From: Pseudomonadota bacterium
GTDB lineage: Bacteria; Desulfobacterota; Binatia; Binatales; Binataceae
Assembly (NCBI GenBank): GCA_021323675.1
Contig: JAJPKP010000086.1
Location: forward strand, 1 to 64,000
DNA: 64,000 nucleotides
Direction of reading: 5' to 3'
Part shown: one piece after another, positions 34,465 to 43,441 of the stretch
Layout of the letters: each line of letters starts with the position of its first letter
How positions within the stretch are numbered: position 1 is the first letter of the stretch
The notes under the pieces: generated by a model
What the model was told of the DNA's origin: nothing
Databases searched by the model: none
The model's input: only the letters and a program-made list of their open reading frames with translations
Made by a program: the position numbers and the translations under genes

Positions 34465-36768
34465 GTGGCCAACCGCTACCAGGAACTCGCGCGGCGCTTC
34501 TTTGAAAACCGGCTTTTGTTCGGCAATCCGGCCGAGGCGGGAATCGTCGCGGTTGAAGTCGCGTCGCCAGGCGAAATCGAAATCTTTCGGCGCGGTTCAG
34601 CCGGGCTCACACGCGAGCGGCGCCCGATACGGCTCTTTCTGCTGCTCGACAATCTCGCCCATCTGAAGGGTTTCAAGGGCGAGGTGGAAATCCGCGAGCT
34701 CGAGGGCGACTTCCGCTTCCGCCATCTGGTTACGCTTGCTTCCGGCGCCACTCTCGATGCGCTGAAGCGCCATCTGCGCTACACGACCGGCAAGACGCCA
34801 AACGCTCCCGATGCTCCCTATCTCGTGCTGGCCGACCCGGTCGAGCAGCATCTGATGCTGACCGGCACGACCTGTTTCATGGGTCTCGAACTGTCCGACC
34901 TGGTCCGCTTGCAGCTCGACATCGAAACCTACATCACGCCCGGCTTCGAGTTTCCTTCAGCCGCGCGCGAAGGCGACCGCGTAATCGCGATCTCCATCAC
35001 CGACTCGACCGGGTTCGAACGGCTGCTGAGCGGAAAGGAGATGGACGAGCGCTCGATACTGGAAGAGATGGTGCGAATCATCGCCGAGCGCGACCCAGAT
35101 GTAATCGAAGGGCACAACCTGTTCCGGTTCGATTTCGAGTACCTGGAAGCGCGCGCCCGCCGCCACAAGGTCAACCTGGCGCTGGGCCGCGACGGATCGG
35201 CGCTGCGGGCCCGTCCTTCGCGCCTGCAGATTGCCGAACGATCGATCGCCTACCGCCGCTACGACATCCACGGCCGCAGCATCATCGACACCTGGATTCT
35301 GGCGCAGCATTACGATATCGCCAGTCGCGAGCTGGAAGGATTCGGGCTCAAGCAGCTCGCGCAGCATTTTGGAATCGCGCGGCCCGATCGCGTCTATATC
35401 GACCCGTCGCGAGTGAGCGAGTATTTCGATCGCGATCCTGACAAGCTCTTTGCCTATGCGCTGGACGATGCGCGCGAGACCCGCGGAGTAGCCGAAATAC
35501 TCTCGCCCAGCTATTTCGTGCAGGCGAAAATTTTTCCGTACTCTTTCCAAAACGTGGTGCTGCGCGGCAACGCCACACGAATAGACGCACTGATGATGCG
35601 CGCGTACCTGGCGGCCGGCCATTCCATCCCGGCTCCCCAGGACCCGGCGCCGGTGGCCGGAGGATATACCGAGATGCGCCGATGCGGGGTTGCCCGCGGG
35701 GTCCTCCATTGCGACGTAACCTCGCTGTATCCGTCGCTGATGCTGCAGTACCGGCACGCCCCCAAATCGGACCGATTGGGAGTGTTTCTCAGGCTGCTCG
35801 AAGACCTGAGAAGCTTTCGCGTTCAGGCGAAGTCGCTCGCGCGCGAGCTTCAGGGAGCGGAACGCCGCAACCTCGAGGCCCTTCAGCAAACCTTCAAAAT
35901 TCTTATCAATTCGTTTTACGGATACCTGGGTTTCTCGCTCGGCCACTTCAACGATTTCGAGGTTGCCAACGCCGTGACCGGCCGCGGCCGCGATCTCATC
36001 CAGCGCGCGGTCGCGGAGCTGGAAAAGCTCGGCGCGCAGGTAATCGAGGTGGACACCGACGGAATCTATTTCGTTCCTCCCCAGGCTGTGTGGGACGACG
36101 CTTCCGCCGAGGCGTTCATCGACCGGCTCGGCGCTGTGATGCCGGAAGGAATCCGGCTGGAAATCGACGGCCGCTACCGGGCGATGTTCAGTTACAAGAT
36201 GAAGAACTATGTGCTGCTCGACGAAGCCGGAGAAATGACGGTCCGCGGGTCGGGCCTGAAGTCGCGCGGGCTCGAGCGCTTTCAGCGCCGGTTCATGGAG
36301 GATATCTTTCGGCTCCTGATGGAAGATCGGGGCGGCGACCTGGAAAAGCTTCGCGACGACTATCGCGCGCGGCTCGAACGCCACGAAATTGGAATCGCCG
36401 AGTTGATGAAGACCGAGACGCTGCAGGATTCGCTCGACAACTATCGAAGCAAGGTCTCGGGCAAGCGCCGCAATCTCTCAGCGGCTTATGAACTCGCGCT
36501 CAAATCGGAACGGCGCTACCAGAGCGGCGATCAGATTTCCTATTACGTGACCGGGTATGGATCGCGCGTGAAAGTGGCCGAGGCCGCTCGGCTCGCTTCC
36601 GAATACGACCCCGCAAAGCCCGACGAAAACGTCCCCTACTATATCGCCAAGCTCGACGAGCTTTACGAAAAATTCCGCGTCTTCGCAAAGCGTCCAGGCT
36701 TGTTCATCGCCGAGCCGGAAGCCGAAGAAAGCGCCCCGCCCGAGCAGCGCCAGCTTCTGCTGGAATAG
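34465..36768 (+). CDS. Family B DNA polymerase with 3'-5' exonuclease
   Basis: 767-residue replicative-type polymerase. The proofreading exonuclease is intact: ExoI LDIE (Asp152, Glu154), ExoII GHNLFRFD (Asn218, Asp223), ExoIII YALDD (Tyr331, Asp335). The polymerase domain is intact as well: motif A CDVTSLYPS (Asp417, 420-424), motif B with Lys478 and NSFYG (482-486), motif C VDTDG (Asp530, Asp532). All catalytic residues are present, so it should be active. E. coli Pol II is similar in size (783), but the sequence pattern is nearer to archaeal-like bacterial B polymerases. It starts at GTG 34465 with no clear ribosome binding site. No phage genes are nearby; a repair or translesion role is plausible. 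Confidence 0.94.
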   Translation: MANRYQELARRFFENRLLFGNPAEAGIVAVEVASPGEIEIFRRGSAGLTRERRPIRLFLLLDNLAHLKGFKGEVEIRELEGDFRFRHLVTLASGATLDALKRHLRYTTGKTPNAPDAPYLVLADPVEQHLMLTGTTCFMGLELSDLVRLQLDIETYITPGFEFPSAAREGDRVIAISITDSTGFERLLSGKEMDERSILEEMVRIIAERDPDVIEGHNLFRFDFEYLEARARRHKVNLALGRDGSALRARPSRLQIAERSIAYRRYDIHGRSIIDTWILAQHYDIASRELEGFGLKQLAQHFGIARPDRVYIDPSRVSEYFDRDPDKLFAYALDDARETRGVAEILSPSYFVQAKIFPYSFQNVVLRGNATRIDALMMRAYLAAGHSIPAPQDPAPVAGGYTEMRRCGVARGVLHCDVTSLYPSLMLQYRHAPKSDRLGVFLRLLEDLRSFRVQAKSLARELQGAERRNLEALQQTFKILINSFYGYLGFSLGHFNDFEVANAVTGRGRDLIQRAVAELEKLGAQVIEVDTDGIYFVPPQAVWDDASAEAFIDRLGAVMPEGIRLEIDGRYRAMFSYKMKNYVLLDEAGEMTVRGSGLKSRGLERFQRRFMEDIFRLLMEDRGGDLEKLRDDYRARLERHEIGIAELMKTETLQDSLDNYRSKVSGKRRNLSAAYELALKSERRYQSGDQISYYVTGYGSRVKVAEAARLASEYDPAKPDENVPYYIAKLDELYEKFRVFAKRPGLFIAEPEAEESAPPEQRQLLLE

Positions 36769-36794
36769 AGAGTCCGGGACCAAATCCGGGGCTT

Positions 36795-37622
36795 TTACTC
36801 GGCGCAGTCCGAAGTCTCGGCGCCCTGCACCACGATCACGCATCGATCGCCGCCCGGGACTTCATCAAGCGGCAAGCCGACCTCGTCGGCGAACTTCTTG
36901 CCAACGATTAGCAGCCGGCCCGGCGACTGGCGCAGTAACTGATGCAGGCTGTGCTCGGTGAGCACATCGCTATGGAACAGCGCGCCCATTTCGGCGTACG
37001 CCTCTCGCGCCATCTCGACCAGGTCGGGTTCGGGATGCGGCGACATCCGCTTCGACACGAGCAGCGCGCGCAGCTTGCACTTCTTGTTCTGCGCAATTCG
37101 CATCGCCAGCGACAATACCGCTCGGCCATCGGAGCCCCCGTCGATAGCGGCAAAGACCCGCTCGATCGGACGGTCGGTGCCCTGGATGAAGACGCCAACG
37201 TTGATCGCAAGCGGTTTGGCCTTCGAGAAGACTTCGCGCACGACCCCGCCCATCGTGTTGCCGCCTTTGGCGTTGCGATGGTAGCCGAGCAGAATCCATG
37301 CGACCCGCGCATCTTCCGCGGCCGCGATGATGTCTGCCGCGGGATCGTCGGTCCAGGCAGCTTGCGCGCCGATGGTAATCCCGTGGGCTTGCGCGTATTG
37401 CACCGCGGCGGTCAGTGCCGCGGTCGGCGGCGCAACATCCGAGTCCGCGACGCCTGCGCGGCGGACCAGTGCAATTACCCGCGGTGGCGGCTCATCCGGC
37501 GGACTTGCCGCAAATGCGATCGCCAGCAGCGGCGCGACCGCCTCGGGATTCGCAACCGGAACCAGGAGTCCTCGTTGATCTTCAGGTGACGTAGGGCGAT
37601 TCCTCCGAAACCGCGCGCCCAT
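36795..37622 (-). CDS. Universal stress protein (UspA)-like, two half domains
   Basis: 275 residues with two alternating alpha/beta halves. First half: VPVANPEAVAPLLAIAFAA, then WILLGYHRNAKGGNTMGGVVREVF, a UspA-like phosphate loop. Second half: ERVFAAIDGGSDGRAVLSLAMRIAQNKKCKLRALLVSKR and RLLIVGKKFADEVGL. Such tandem domains are often found at the cytoplasmic end of cation/proton antiporters, but no transporter part is fused here. Function (stress or potassium/proton signalling) is inferred only from the fold. It converges on the polymerase gene. Confidence 0.75.
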   Translation of the reverse strand: MGARFRRNRPTSPEDQRGLLVPVANPEAVAPLLAIAFAASPPDEPPPRVIALVRRAGVADSDVAPPTAALTAAVQYAQAHGITIGAQAAWTDDPAADIIAAAEDARVAWILLGYHRNAKGGNTMGGVVREVFSKAKPLAINVGVFIQGTDRPIERVFAAIDGGSDGRAVLSLAMRIAQNKKCKLRALLVSKRMSPHPEPDLVEMAREAYAEMGALFHSDVLTEHSLHQLLRQSPGRLLIVGKKFADEVGLPLDEVPGGDRCVIVVQGAETSDCAE

Positions 37623-37755
37623 CGCGCGGTATCTAGGCTAGGATGGTTTCGATCCTTTTGCCACATCCGGATGGGATTGACTCGGAAGGCAATTATTGTG
37701 CATTGGGGTTGAGGCCTTGAACGCAGGATAGCTCGCCGGAAAGGAGCATACGGTT

Positions 37756-38829
37756 ATGTCCGATGCAAAAGCTGAACTGAACTGGGACAAAGTCAAAAAA
37801 TTCTCCGCCCAAGTCTCCAACGACATCGGCGCGGCGATGCTGGGGGCGATGAGCTATATCGGAGACAAGCTCGGAATTTTCAAGGCTCTCGCCGCGAGGG
37901 GCCCGGTCACTTCGGCGGAGTTGTCGGAAAAAACCGGCCTGAGCGAACGCTATTTGCGCGAATGGCTGGCCGCGATGACAGCGGCCGAATACGTCGCCTA
38001 CGACCCTGCATCCAGGCGCTATTCGATGCCGCCGGAGAACGCGATGATTCTGGCGCGCGAGGAGTCGCCCTTCTTCATGGGCGGTTTTATCCAGGGAATC
38101 ATTCCGAATCTCTCCGTCACGCCGAAGGTGGTCGAAGCATTCAAGACCGGCGCCGGGGTTCCGCAAAGCGAGTATCCCCCCGAGACCTTCGAGTCGATGG
38201 AACGATCGACGGCGGGAATGTATCGCAATCAACTCGTGAAGCATTGGCTACCCGCAATGCCGCACGTGATCAAAACGCTCGAATCGGGCGGCGCGGCGCT
38301 GGACGTCGGATGCGGCAGCGGACGATGCGCAATCACGCTGGCCCAGGCTTTCCCGAAAGCGCAGATTTTCGGCTTCGACGCCCATCCGGGTTCGGTGGAA
38401 CGGGCGCGCAATAACGCGCGCGCGGCGGGCCTAGGTGATCGCATCACCTTCGACGTGGTCGATTGCTCAAAGCTGCCGGCGGGCAAATTCGACTTCATCT
38501 CCACTTTCGACGTCGTGCACGACTCGATCGATCCCGCCGGGCTGTTGCGCTCGATCCGGGGCGCGCTCAAGCCGGCAGGCACCTACCTGATGGTCGAGGT
38601 GAACGTGTCCGCGCGGCTTGAGGACAATATCAGCGCGATGGGCCGGATGATGTACTCGATGAGCACGCTGTACTGCATGAGCGTGTCGCGCGGCGGCGGC
38701 GGCGCGGGCATCGGCGCTTGCATGGGCGAAGAGAAGGCGCGCGAGCTCGCGCGAGAAGCCGGTTTTTCAGGCTTCGAGCGCCTGCCGGTGAAGGATCTCT
38801 TCTCCGTGCTCTACGAGTTGAAGCCGTAG
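37756..38829 (+). CDS. Class I SAM-dependent methyltransferase with N-terminal winged helix
   Basis: 357 residues. The first 90 form a winged-helix dimerisation domain (LGIFKALAARGPVTSAELSEKTGLSERYLREWLAAMTAA), like O-methyltransferases of the acetylserotonin type and mycobacterial Rv2258c. The SAM motif is ALDVGCGSGRCAITLAQAFPKAQIFGFDAH, followed by VDCSKLPAGKFDFISTFDVVHDSIDP. AAGGAG precedes ATG 37756. The substrate is unknown. It stands alone between the UspA gene and the oxidase operon. Confidence 0.88.
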   Translation: MSDAKAELNWDKVKKFSAQVSNDIGAAMLGAMSYIGDKLGIFKALAARGPVTSAELSEKTGLSERYLREWLAAMTAAEYVAYDPASRRYSMPPENAMILAREESPFFMGGFIQGIIPNLSVTPKVVEAFKTGAGVPQSEYPPETFESMERSTAGMYRNQLVKHWLPAMPHVIKTLESGGAALDVGCGSGRCAITLAQAFPKAQIFGFDAHPGSVERARNNARAAGLGDRITFDVVDCSKLPAGKFDFISTFDVVHDSIDPAGLLRSIRGALKPAGTYLMVEVNVSARLEDNISAMGRMMYSMSTLYCMSVSRGGGGAGIGACMGEEKARELAREAGFSGFERLPVKDLFSVLYELKP

Positions 38830-38855
38830 CATCGCCGTGCGCGGCGGCGGCGAAA

Positions 38856-40235
38856 TTACAGGCCGCCGAAAAACCCGTGAAACAGGCTTTCGGGATCGTA
38901 CCTGGCCTTCAGCTCGTGCAGGCGTCTCCAGTGCTCCGGCGAGAAGGCTTCTTCGGCCCGAGAGCGATCGTCGAGGATGTCTGACTCGCCCAGGTATCGT
39001 CCGCACGCAAACAGCTTCAGCAGTTCGCAGCATTGGCGGTGCCATTCGATGTTAGCCGCGTCATCGCCTGCATCTTCCCAGATAGTCCATGGCCCGCCAT
39101 AGACGCGCGCCGCCTTCGACAGCGCCATGTCTTCGCGAGCCACTCCGCCCGCCCATCCGGGATACAGCGCGAACAGCACCAGGGTCTTGGGATTGGGCGC
39201 GCATTTGAAGTGATCGCGCACCGCACAGAGCATCTCCGCCGGCGAAGAGTTCGACCATAGCGTCTCGACTTTGTTGCGGTGGAACTCGGGCCACATGCTG
39301 CCGGAAAGCGTGAACAAGCTCTCAAAATCGGTCCGTTCCGCGACAGTCTTGCGGAGGCTCGCGTGGGGACATTGCTCCAGCTTTCCCAAGGTTTGCCTCG
39401 CTTCGTGTTCACTATCGGCGAACACGGTCGCGGTGACCATGCAGACCTTTCCCCGGTTCGTTCGGCATTGGTCCTTCATGTCCTCGGGGGCCGAAACCAG
39501 AAACAGCGTCATCTCGACGTTTCGCGGCATCGTCTCCATTGCCAGGGAGAACCACTGAGCGACTTCACCGAGTTTATCGAGCGAATAGTAGTAGGTACTT
39601 GCGTGGATGGCGCGCGGACGCGGGTACAACTTCAGATGGAACCGCGTCGCCACCGCAAACATTCCCGCACCCGCTCCGCGCGCAGCCCAAAACAGCTCTC
39701 GATTGCGCTTCGCATCGGCGGTGACCAGTTGTCCATCGGCGGTAACCATCTCGATGCCGGTGACACTCGCGCAGGCGTGGCCCCACTGGCCGGCATTCCA
39801 GGCGATACCGCCACTCAAGAGGTAGCCGCTCGCTTTGACCTGGGGGCAATGGCCGACGGGAAAGGCGAGCCCATACGGCTCGAGCATCGCCATCATCTCT
39901 CGGTTGGAGATGAAGGGCTGAATGGACGCGGTCCTCGCCTCGGGATCGATTCGCACCTGGTTGAGCCGCGACAGGTCGATCATCATCCCGCCCTTGCGCA
40001 AAGGCGTTCCGCACCAGGCGTGTCCGCCTCCCCGCACCGCCACCTTTAGATTCGCCTCGCGCGCGAACCTGATGGCCTCGACCACGTCATGATCGCTGGC
40101 CGCCTGCACGATCAGGTCCGGAAAGCGATCGGGGCGAAGCTGGTTCCAGTCGGCCTCTCGGATCGCCGCATATGCTTCGTCGCCGCGACAAATCACCCTC
40201 CCGATGCATCGAGACTGCAAACTTGAAGTATCCAT
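38856..40235 (-). CDS. FAD-linked oxidase of the berberine bridge enzyme family
   Basis: 459 residues. The FAD-binding region is RGGGHAWCG with His72, and VGHCPQV with Cys130. In bicovalent flavoenzymes of this family both residues link to FAD, so a bicovalent 6-S-cysteinyl, 8-alpha-histidyl FAD is likely here. The C-terminal BBE segment RYDPESLFHGFFGGL is clear. Start ATG 40235 follows GGAGAGG. The open frame continues upstream without homology. It lies 17 bases after the porin gene and is its operon partner. Substrate may be a sugar or alcohol (inference); no signal peptide is seen. Confidence 0.9.
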   Translation of the reverse strand: MDTSSLQSRCIGRVICRGDEAYAAIREADWNQLRPDRFPDLIVQAASDHDVVEAIRFAREANLKVAVRGGGHAWCGTPLRKGGMMIDLSRLNQVRIDPEARTASIQPFISNREMMAMLEPYGLAFPVGHCPQVKASGYLLSGGIAWNAGQWGHACASVTGIEMVTADGQLVTADAKRNRELFWAARGAGAGMFAVATRFHLKLYPRPRAIHASTYYYSLDKLGEVAQWFSLAMETMPRNVEMTLFLVSAPEDMKDQCRTNRGKVCMVTATVFADSEHEARQTLGKLEQCPHASLRKTVAERTDFESLFTLSGSMWPEFHRNKVETLWSNSSPAEMLCAVRDHFKCAPNPKTLVLFALYPGWAGGVAREDMALSKAARVYGGPWTIWEDAGDDAANIEWHRQCCELLKLFACGRYLGESDILDDRSRAEEAFSPEHWRRLHELKARYDPESLFHGFFGGL

Positions 40236-40252
40236 CGTTTTCCTCTCCTGGC

Positions 40253-41686
40253 TTAGAACAAGATCGTGCTCTGCAGAGTGAATACCGTCGCGCCGCGATA
40301 GGACGTGTTGGCGCCTGGGTTCGGTATGTAACTGAACGTGGGCTGCACGAAGAATCCGCCGAATACGTGCACCTGGTAGTACGCCTCCAGAATCTCCTCG
40401 TTGCTGCGAAAACCCGAGCCTGGGAGATGGTTCAGCCACGACCATGCGGAACCGACGCCGAAGGAATCGTCCGGCCGATGAGGCACCAGACCGAACGCCG
40501 TAAGCCCGATGCCGAAGTACTTGCTCGCGAGCATCGTGCTGGAGTTGTTGATGCCGAATTGCGCGAAGCTCGTGACCCCGCTGTTGTCGAGTCCTGGATG
40601 GCGAAACCAGAGACGCTGGGAAGCGAACGTGTAGAACCCCTCCGTTCCGTTCTGATGAACGGACTTTCCGGGGCTGCCCGCGGTCAGCTCTCCTGTCTGG
40701 CCCCATCCGCCAAGCCCGAGCGAGCCCGGCAACCTCTCGTTGCCCAGGAACCAGGCGGTGCCTATCTCGCCGATCTGAAAGTAGTAGCCGCTGAAGCGCG
40801 GCGTCGCGCTGATGCCAGTCTGGCGTCCGGTCGCAAGCGTCCCGTCATACACGCCATACATCGCGTACCAGTTGCGAGCCGGCGTGAAGGTCGTGGTGAT
40901 CCCATACGCTGAGTTGTAGTAACCCGGCATCGCGCCCAGGATCGTCGGGTTCACGAATATCGGCGTGTAGATGAGTCCGGTGACGGCCGGGATGGCAAGG
41001 CTTTGGTCTCGCACCGGAATCGGGCGGGCGACGTTGTTGAAATCGTAGGTCGGAACGACCTTGCCAAACCTGATCGCGAGTTTGTCGTCAAACAGCCGCT
41101 GGCGCCACCACAGCTCATACAACTCCGTGCGATCCAGCGGCGGAGTCTCGGTCAAGCCATCATATCCGGTCACCACGCCCGCATCGGCATTGGCGGGTTG
41201 CCCATCGAACTGCAGGAGCTCCGCGCCCACTTCGCCGCCGGGTATGCGGGCAAGCTTTTCGAGATCAAGATCGGTCGCGAGAATTTCCAGGCTGTTGGTG
41301 TTCCAGGTTTTCGGATTCGCCCCGCCGCCGAACTGATAGTCGGCATTTGCAACCCACACACCGCCGAGGAACACTCCCGAATCAGAATCGAAACCGAGCA
41401 GCCGGCCGAGAAGGCCGCTGCCCGGCTTGCCATTGACCGCGCCCGGATTGCCCGCGATCGCGCTGTACTGGGTGTCATCGAGCATCGACCAGAGCGAACA
41501 AGGGCGAGACGGTGACTGGGCCGGCGCCTGCTCGGCGTCCGCGCGCGATGGCGGCATCCACAGCAACCCCGCCACCAGGGCCATCGCGAGGCATCGCGCG
41601 GCAACCAAACTTGCCGCGCGACGTCCCCGCGACGGAGGCACCTGATGGCCGCGCTTCGAGGCATCGCGATGCGCTGGCGCGGACAT
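40253..41686 (-). CDS. OprB-type carbohydrate-selective porin
   Basis: Outer-membrane beta barrel of 477 residues. A twin basic start (SRGRRAASLVAARCLAMALVAGLLWMPP, about 18-45) with cleavage near SRADA marks a signal peptide. The mature part has many alternating strands with YxxxY-type aromatic girdles, and the last residue is Phe (TLQSTILF), the BAM signal. Blocks such as LYELWWRQRLFDDKLAIRFGKVVPTYDFNN match the OprB family. Start ATG 41686. Together with the FAD oxidase and deaminase it suggests uptake of a small solute for oxidation. Confidence 0.88.
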   Translation of the reverse strand: MSAPAHRDASKRGHQVPPSRGRRAASLVAARCLAMALVAGLLWMPPSRADAEQAPAQSPSRPCSLWSMLDDTQYSAIAGNPGAVNGKPGSGLLGRLLGFDSDSGVFLGGVWVANADYQFGGGANPKTWNTNSLEILATDLDLEKLARIPGGEVGAELLQFDGQPANADAGVVTGYDGLTETPPLDRTELYELWWRQRLFDDKLAIRFGKVVPTYDFNNVARPIPVRDQSLAIPAVTGLIYTPIFVNPTILGAMPGYYNSAYGITTTFTPARNWYAMYGVYDGTLATGRQTGISATPRFSGYYFQIGEIGTAWFLGNERLPGSLGLGGWGQTGELTAGSPGKSVHQNGTEGFYTFASQRLWFRHPGLDNSGVTSFAQFGINNSSTMLASKYFGIGLTAFGLVPHRPDDSFGVGSAWSWLNHLPGSGFRSNEEILEAYYQVHVFGGFFVQPTFSYIPNPGANTSYRGATVFTLQSTILF

Positions 41687-41709
41687 GCGGGCACTCGATA
41701 TCCCGATGG

Positions 41710-42195
41710 TCAGTACTGAATCCGGCCGGGCATGTCGTGGTACTTCTTCCAGACCTCGACGCATTCCTCGCGCAGCACCTGTTCGGCGGGAATCGAACGG
41801 TCGACCGTGGGTTTCTTGAGTTCGGCAAAGATCATGCTGTCGTCGAAGTTGCCGTACTCGAGCGCGTCGCCGCAGGTGGCCGCGTAGAAGATTCGCTCGA
41901 TACCGGCCCAGTACGCCGCCGCCGCGCACATCGGGCAGCATTCGCCGGCGGTGTAGAGGGTGGCGCCCGTAAGCTTGAAACTGCCTACCTTCTTGCACGC
42001 CTTGCGGATGGCTTCGATCTCGCCATGCCAGGTCGGGTCGTTTTCGGCGACGACACGGTTGGCGCCTTCGCCGATGATGTTGCCGCTTTTGTCGACGATG
42101 ACCGCGCCGAAGACTCCGCCCGCCTTCTTGACCAGCGAGGTATCCGCGGCAAGTTCGATCGCCCGTTTCATGAATCGTTTGTCCTGTTCCGTCAT
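41710..42195 (-). CDS. Guanine deaminase-like (cytidine deaminase superfamily)
   Basis: 161-residue cytoplasmic zinc deaminase. GGVFGAVIVDKSG, NDPTWHGEIEAIRKACK, the CPMC zinc pair in GECCPMCAAAAYWAG, and DDSMIFAELKKPTVDRSIPAEQV are the blocks of bacterial guanine deaminase (GuaD). The catalytic triplet reads His-Gly-Glu instead of the usual His-Ala-Glu, and Glu-Cys-Cys-Pro instead of Glu-Pro-Cys-Pro, so specificity may differ. AAAAAGGAGAG precedes ATG 42195. 23 bases before the porin gene, in the same direction. Confidence 0.85.
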   Translation of the reverse strand: MTEQDKRFMKRAIELAADTSLVKKAGGVFGAVIVDKSGNIIGEGANRVVAENDPTWHGEIEAIRKACKKVGSFKLTGATLYTAGECCPMCAAAAYWAGIERIFYAATCGDALEYGNFDDSMIFAELKKPTVDRSIPAEQVLREECVEVWKKYHDMPGRIQY

Positions 42196-42217
42196 AACCT
42201 CTCTCCTTTTTCTTGGC

Positions 42218-43184
42218 CTACAAAAGCCGCGACAGCGCGGCGATTTCTCCCGCGTAGAAAACGAGCAATAGTGCGACGCCTGCGGCATCCACCCACCTCC
42301 CGCCATCAGCGCGCGGCGTGAGCCACCAGTTCATCGCGGCGATCGCGATCGGCATGAACGGCCACGCGAGCAGGAAGACGCTGATAACGTTGCCGATGAA
42401 GGTTCCGAGCGCGGCGGGACTGAGTCCGCCGATCACCGGGGTGAGAAACCGAAGCTCCAAAACAACGATCGGAAACAGCATCAGGATCACGAGCATCGAC
42501 TGCTTCCAGCTCGGCGGGGACTGTCCACTCACCGGATCCGGCGGAAACCATCCGGCGAACGAACCTGGCAGTCGGTGGTGCTCCCACGACCGCACCAGCG
42601 CGTCGTGCTCGCGCAGCAACTCCTTGCGCACGTCCGAGTTCAGCCACGCATCGAGCTGCCGCGGCGTCGCGAAGCGCACCAGGGTTGTCCAGTAGTGCTG
42701 CCCGCTCGATGCGGGCGGCTGGAGGAAGTTTCCGCGATAGCCGGGAAATTGCGCTTCCGCTCGATGGATTCTCTCAGCCCAGTCGCGATACTCGCGGTCC
42801 TTGCCGGGCTTGACCTGGGTAGTGACGACTTCGGTGACGACGCTGGCGAGGGCGGCTTCCGCGACTTCGCTCTCGCGCACGGACTGGCCCTCCGTGCCGG
42901 CCAGCGATCTGGCCTCCTCCAGGAGCCGGGCATGTCCTTCGGTCGCACGCCACGCGCGCAAAGCCGCGGCGTTGCGAAAGTGCTGGACGATGCTCCATTC
43001 GTCGCTTCCCGGCGACGAGGGCGCGTTCACTTCGGAACTTACGAAGCCGTCGATCTCCGCGGCCGCCGTGGCCGCTTTCGCGTGCCACTGCGAAAATTCA
43101 CCGTCGGCCTCTGGACGGGGTTTCAGCTTGATGACGAGAGCGACGGGAGCGCCAATGTCGTCTGATTGATCTGCTGTCTGCATA
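42218..43184 (-). CDS. Antibiotic biosynthesis monooxygenase (ABM)-domain membrane protein
   Basis: 321 residues from ATG 43184 (GTG 43237 would add 18). Two ABM-type ferredoxin-like repeats: the first at about 15-95 (VALVIKLKPRPEADGEFSQWHAK, SSEVNAPSSPGSDEWSIVQHF), the second at about 115-205 (TEVVTTQVKPGKDREYRDWAERI, YRGNFLQPPA). Then three hydrophobic segments follow, ending with a GEIAALSRLL tail. This ABM-plus-membrane layout is known in uncharacterised bacterial proteins; monooxygenase activity is not demonstrated and the membrane part may anchor it. It starts the four-gene leftward operon before the deaminase. Confidence 0.8.
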
Positions 43185-43280
43185 AGCGGCGCCGCGCGCG
43201 GGTTGAAGTCGAGTGCCCGCCGATCGGCTGGCGTCACTTATCGCGCATCGGTCCGCGGCCGTCCCGGAGAAGTTGATCAA

Positions 43281-43294
43281 AAGTTGTTAAACTT
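43281..43294. promoter_or_regulatory. Inverted repeat in divergent gap
   Basis: AAGTT and AACTT with GTTA between (43281-43294) form a short inverted repeat in the 257-base gap between the ABM operon (-) and the large regulator (+). It lies 97 bases from the ABM gene start and 147 from the regulator. It could be a binding site, but no consensus is recognised. Confidence 0.3.
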
Positions 43295-43441
43295 GCCGGA
43301 CCGCGTGTGCCCGCAGAGGCATCCTTGTGCAATCAACTCGGGCCGATTAGGCTCGTGAACACTTCTGGAAATAGCGGCCCGGCTCCCTGCTTCTGACATC
43401 TGCTCCCGCCGCCGTTCTGAAGCTTTCCGCGCAGGGCCGAT

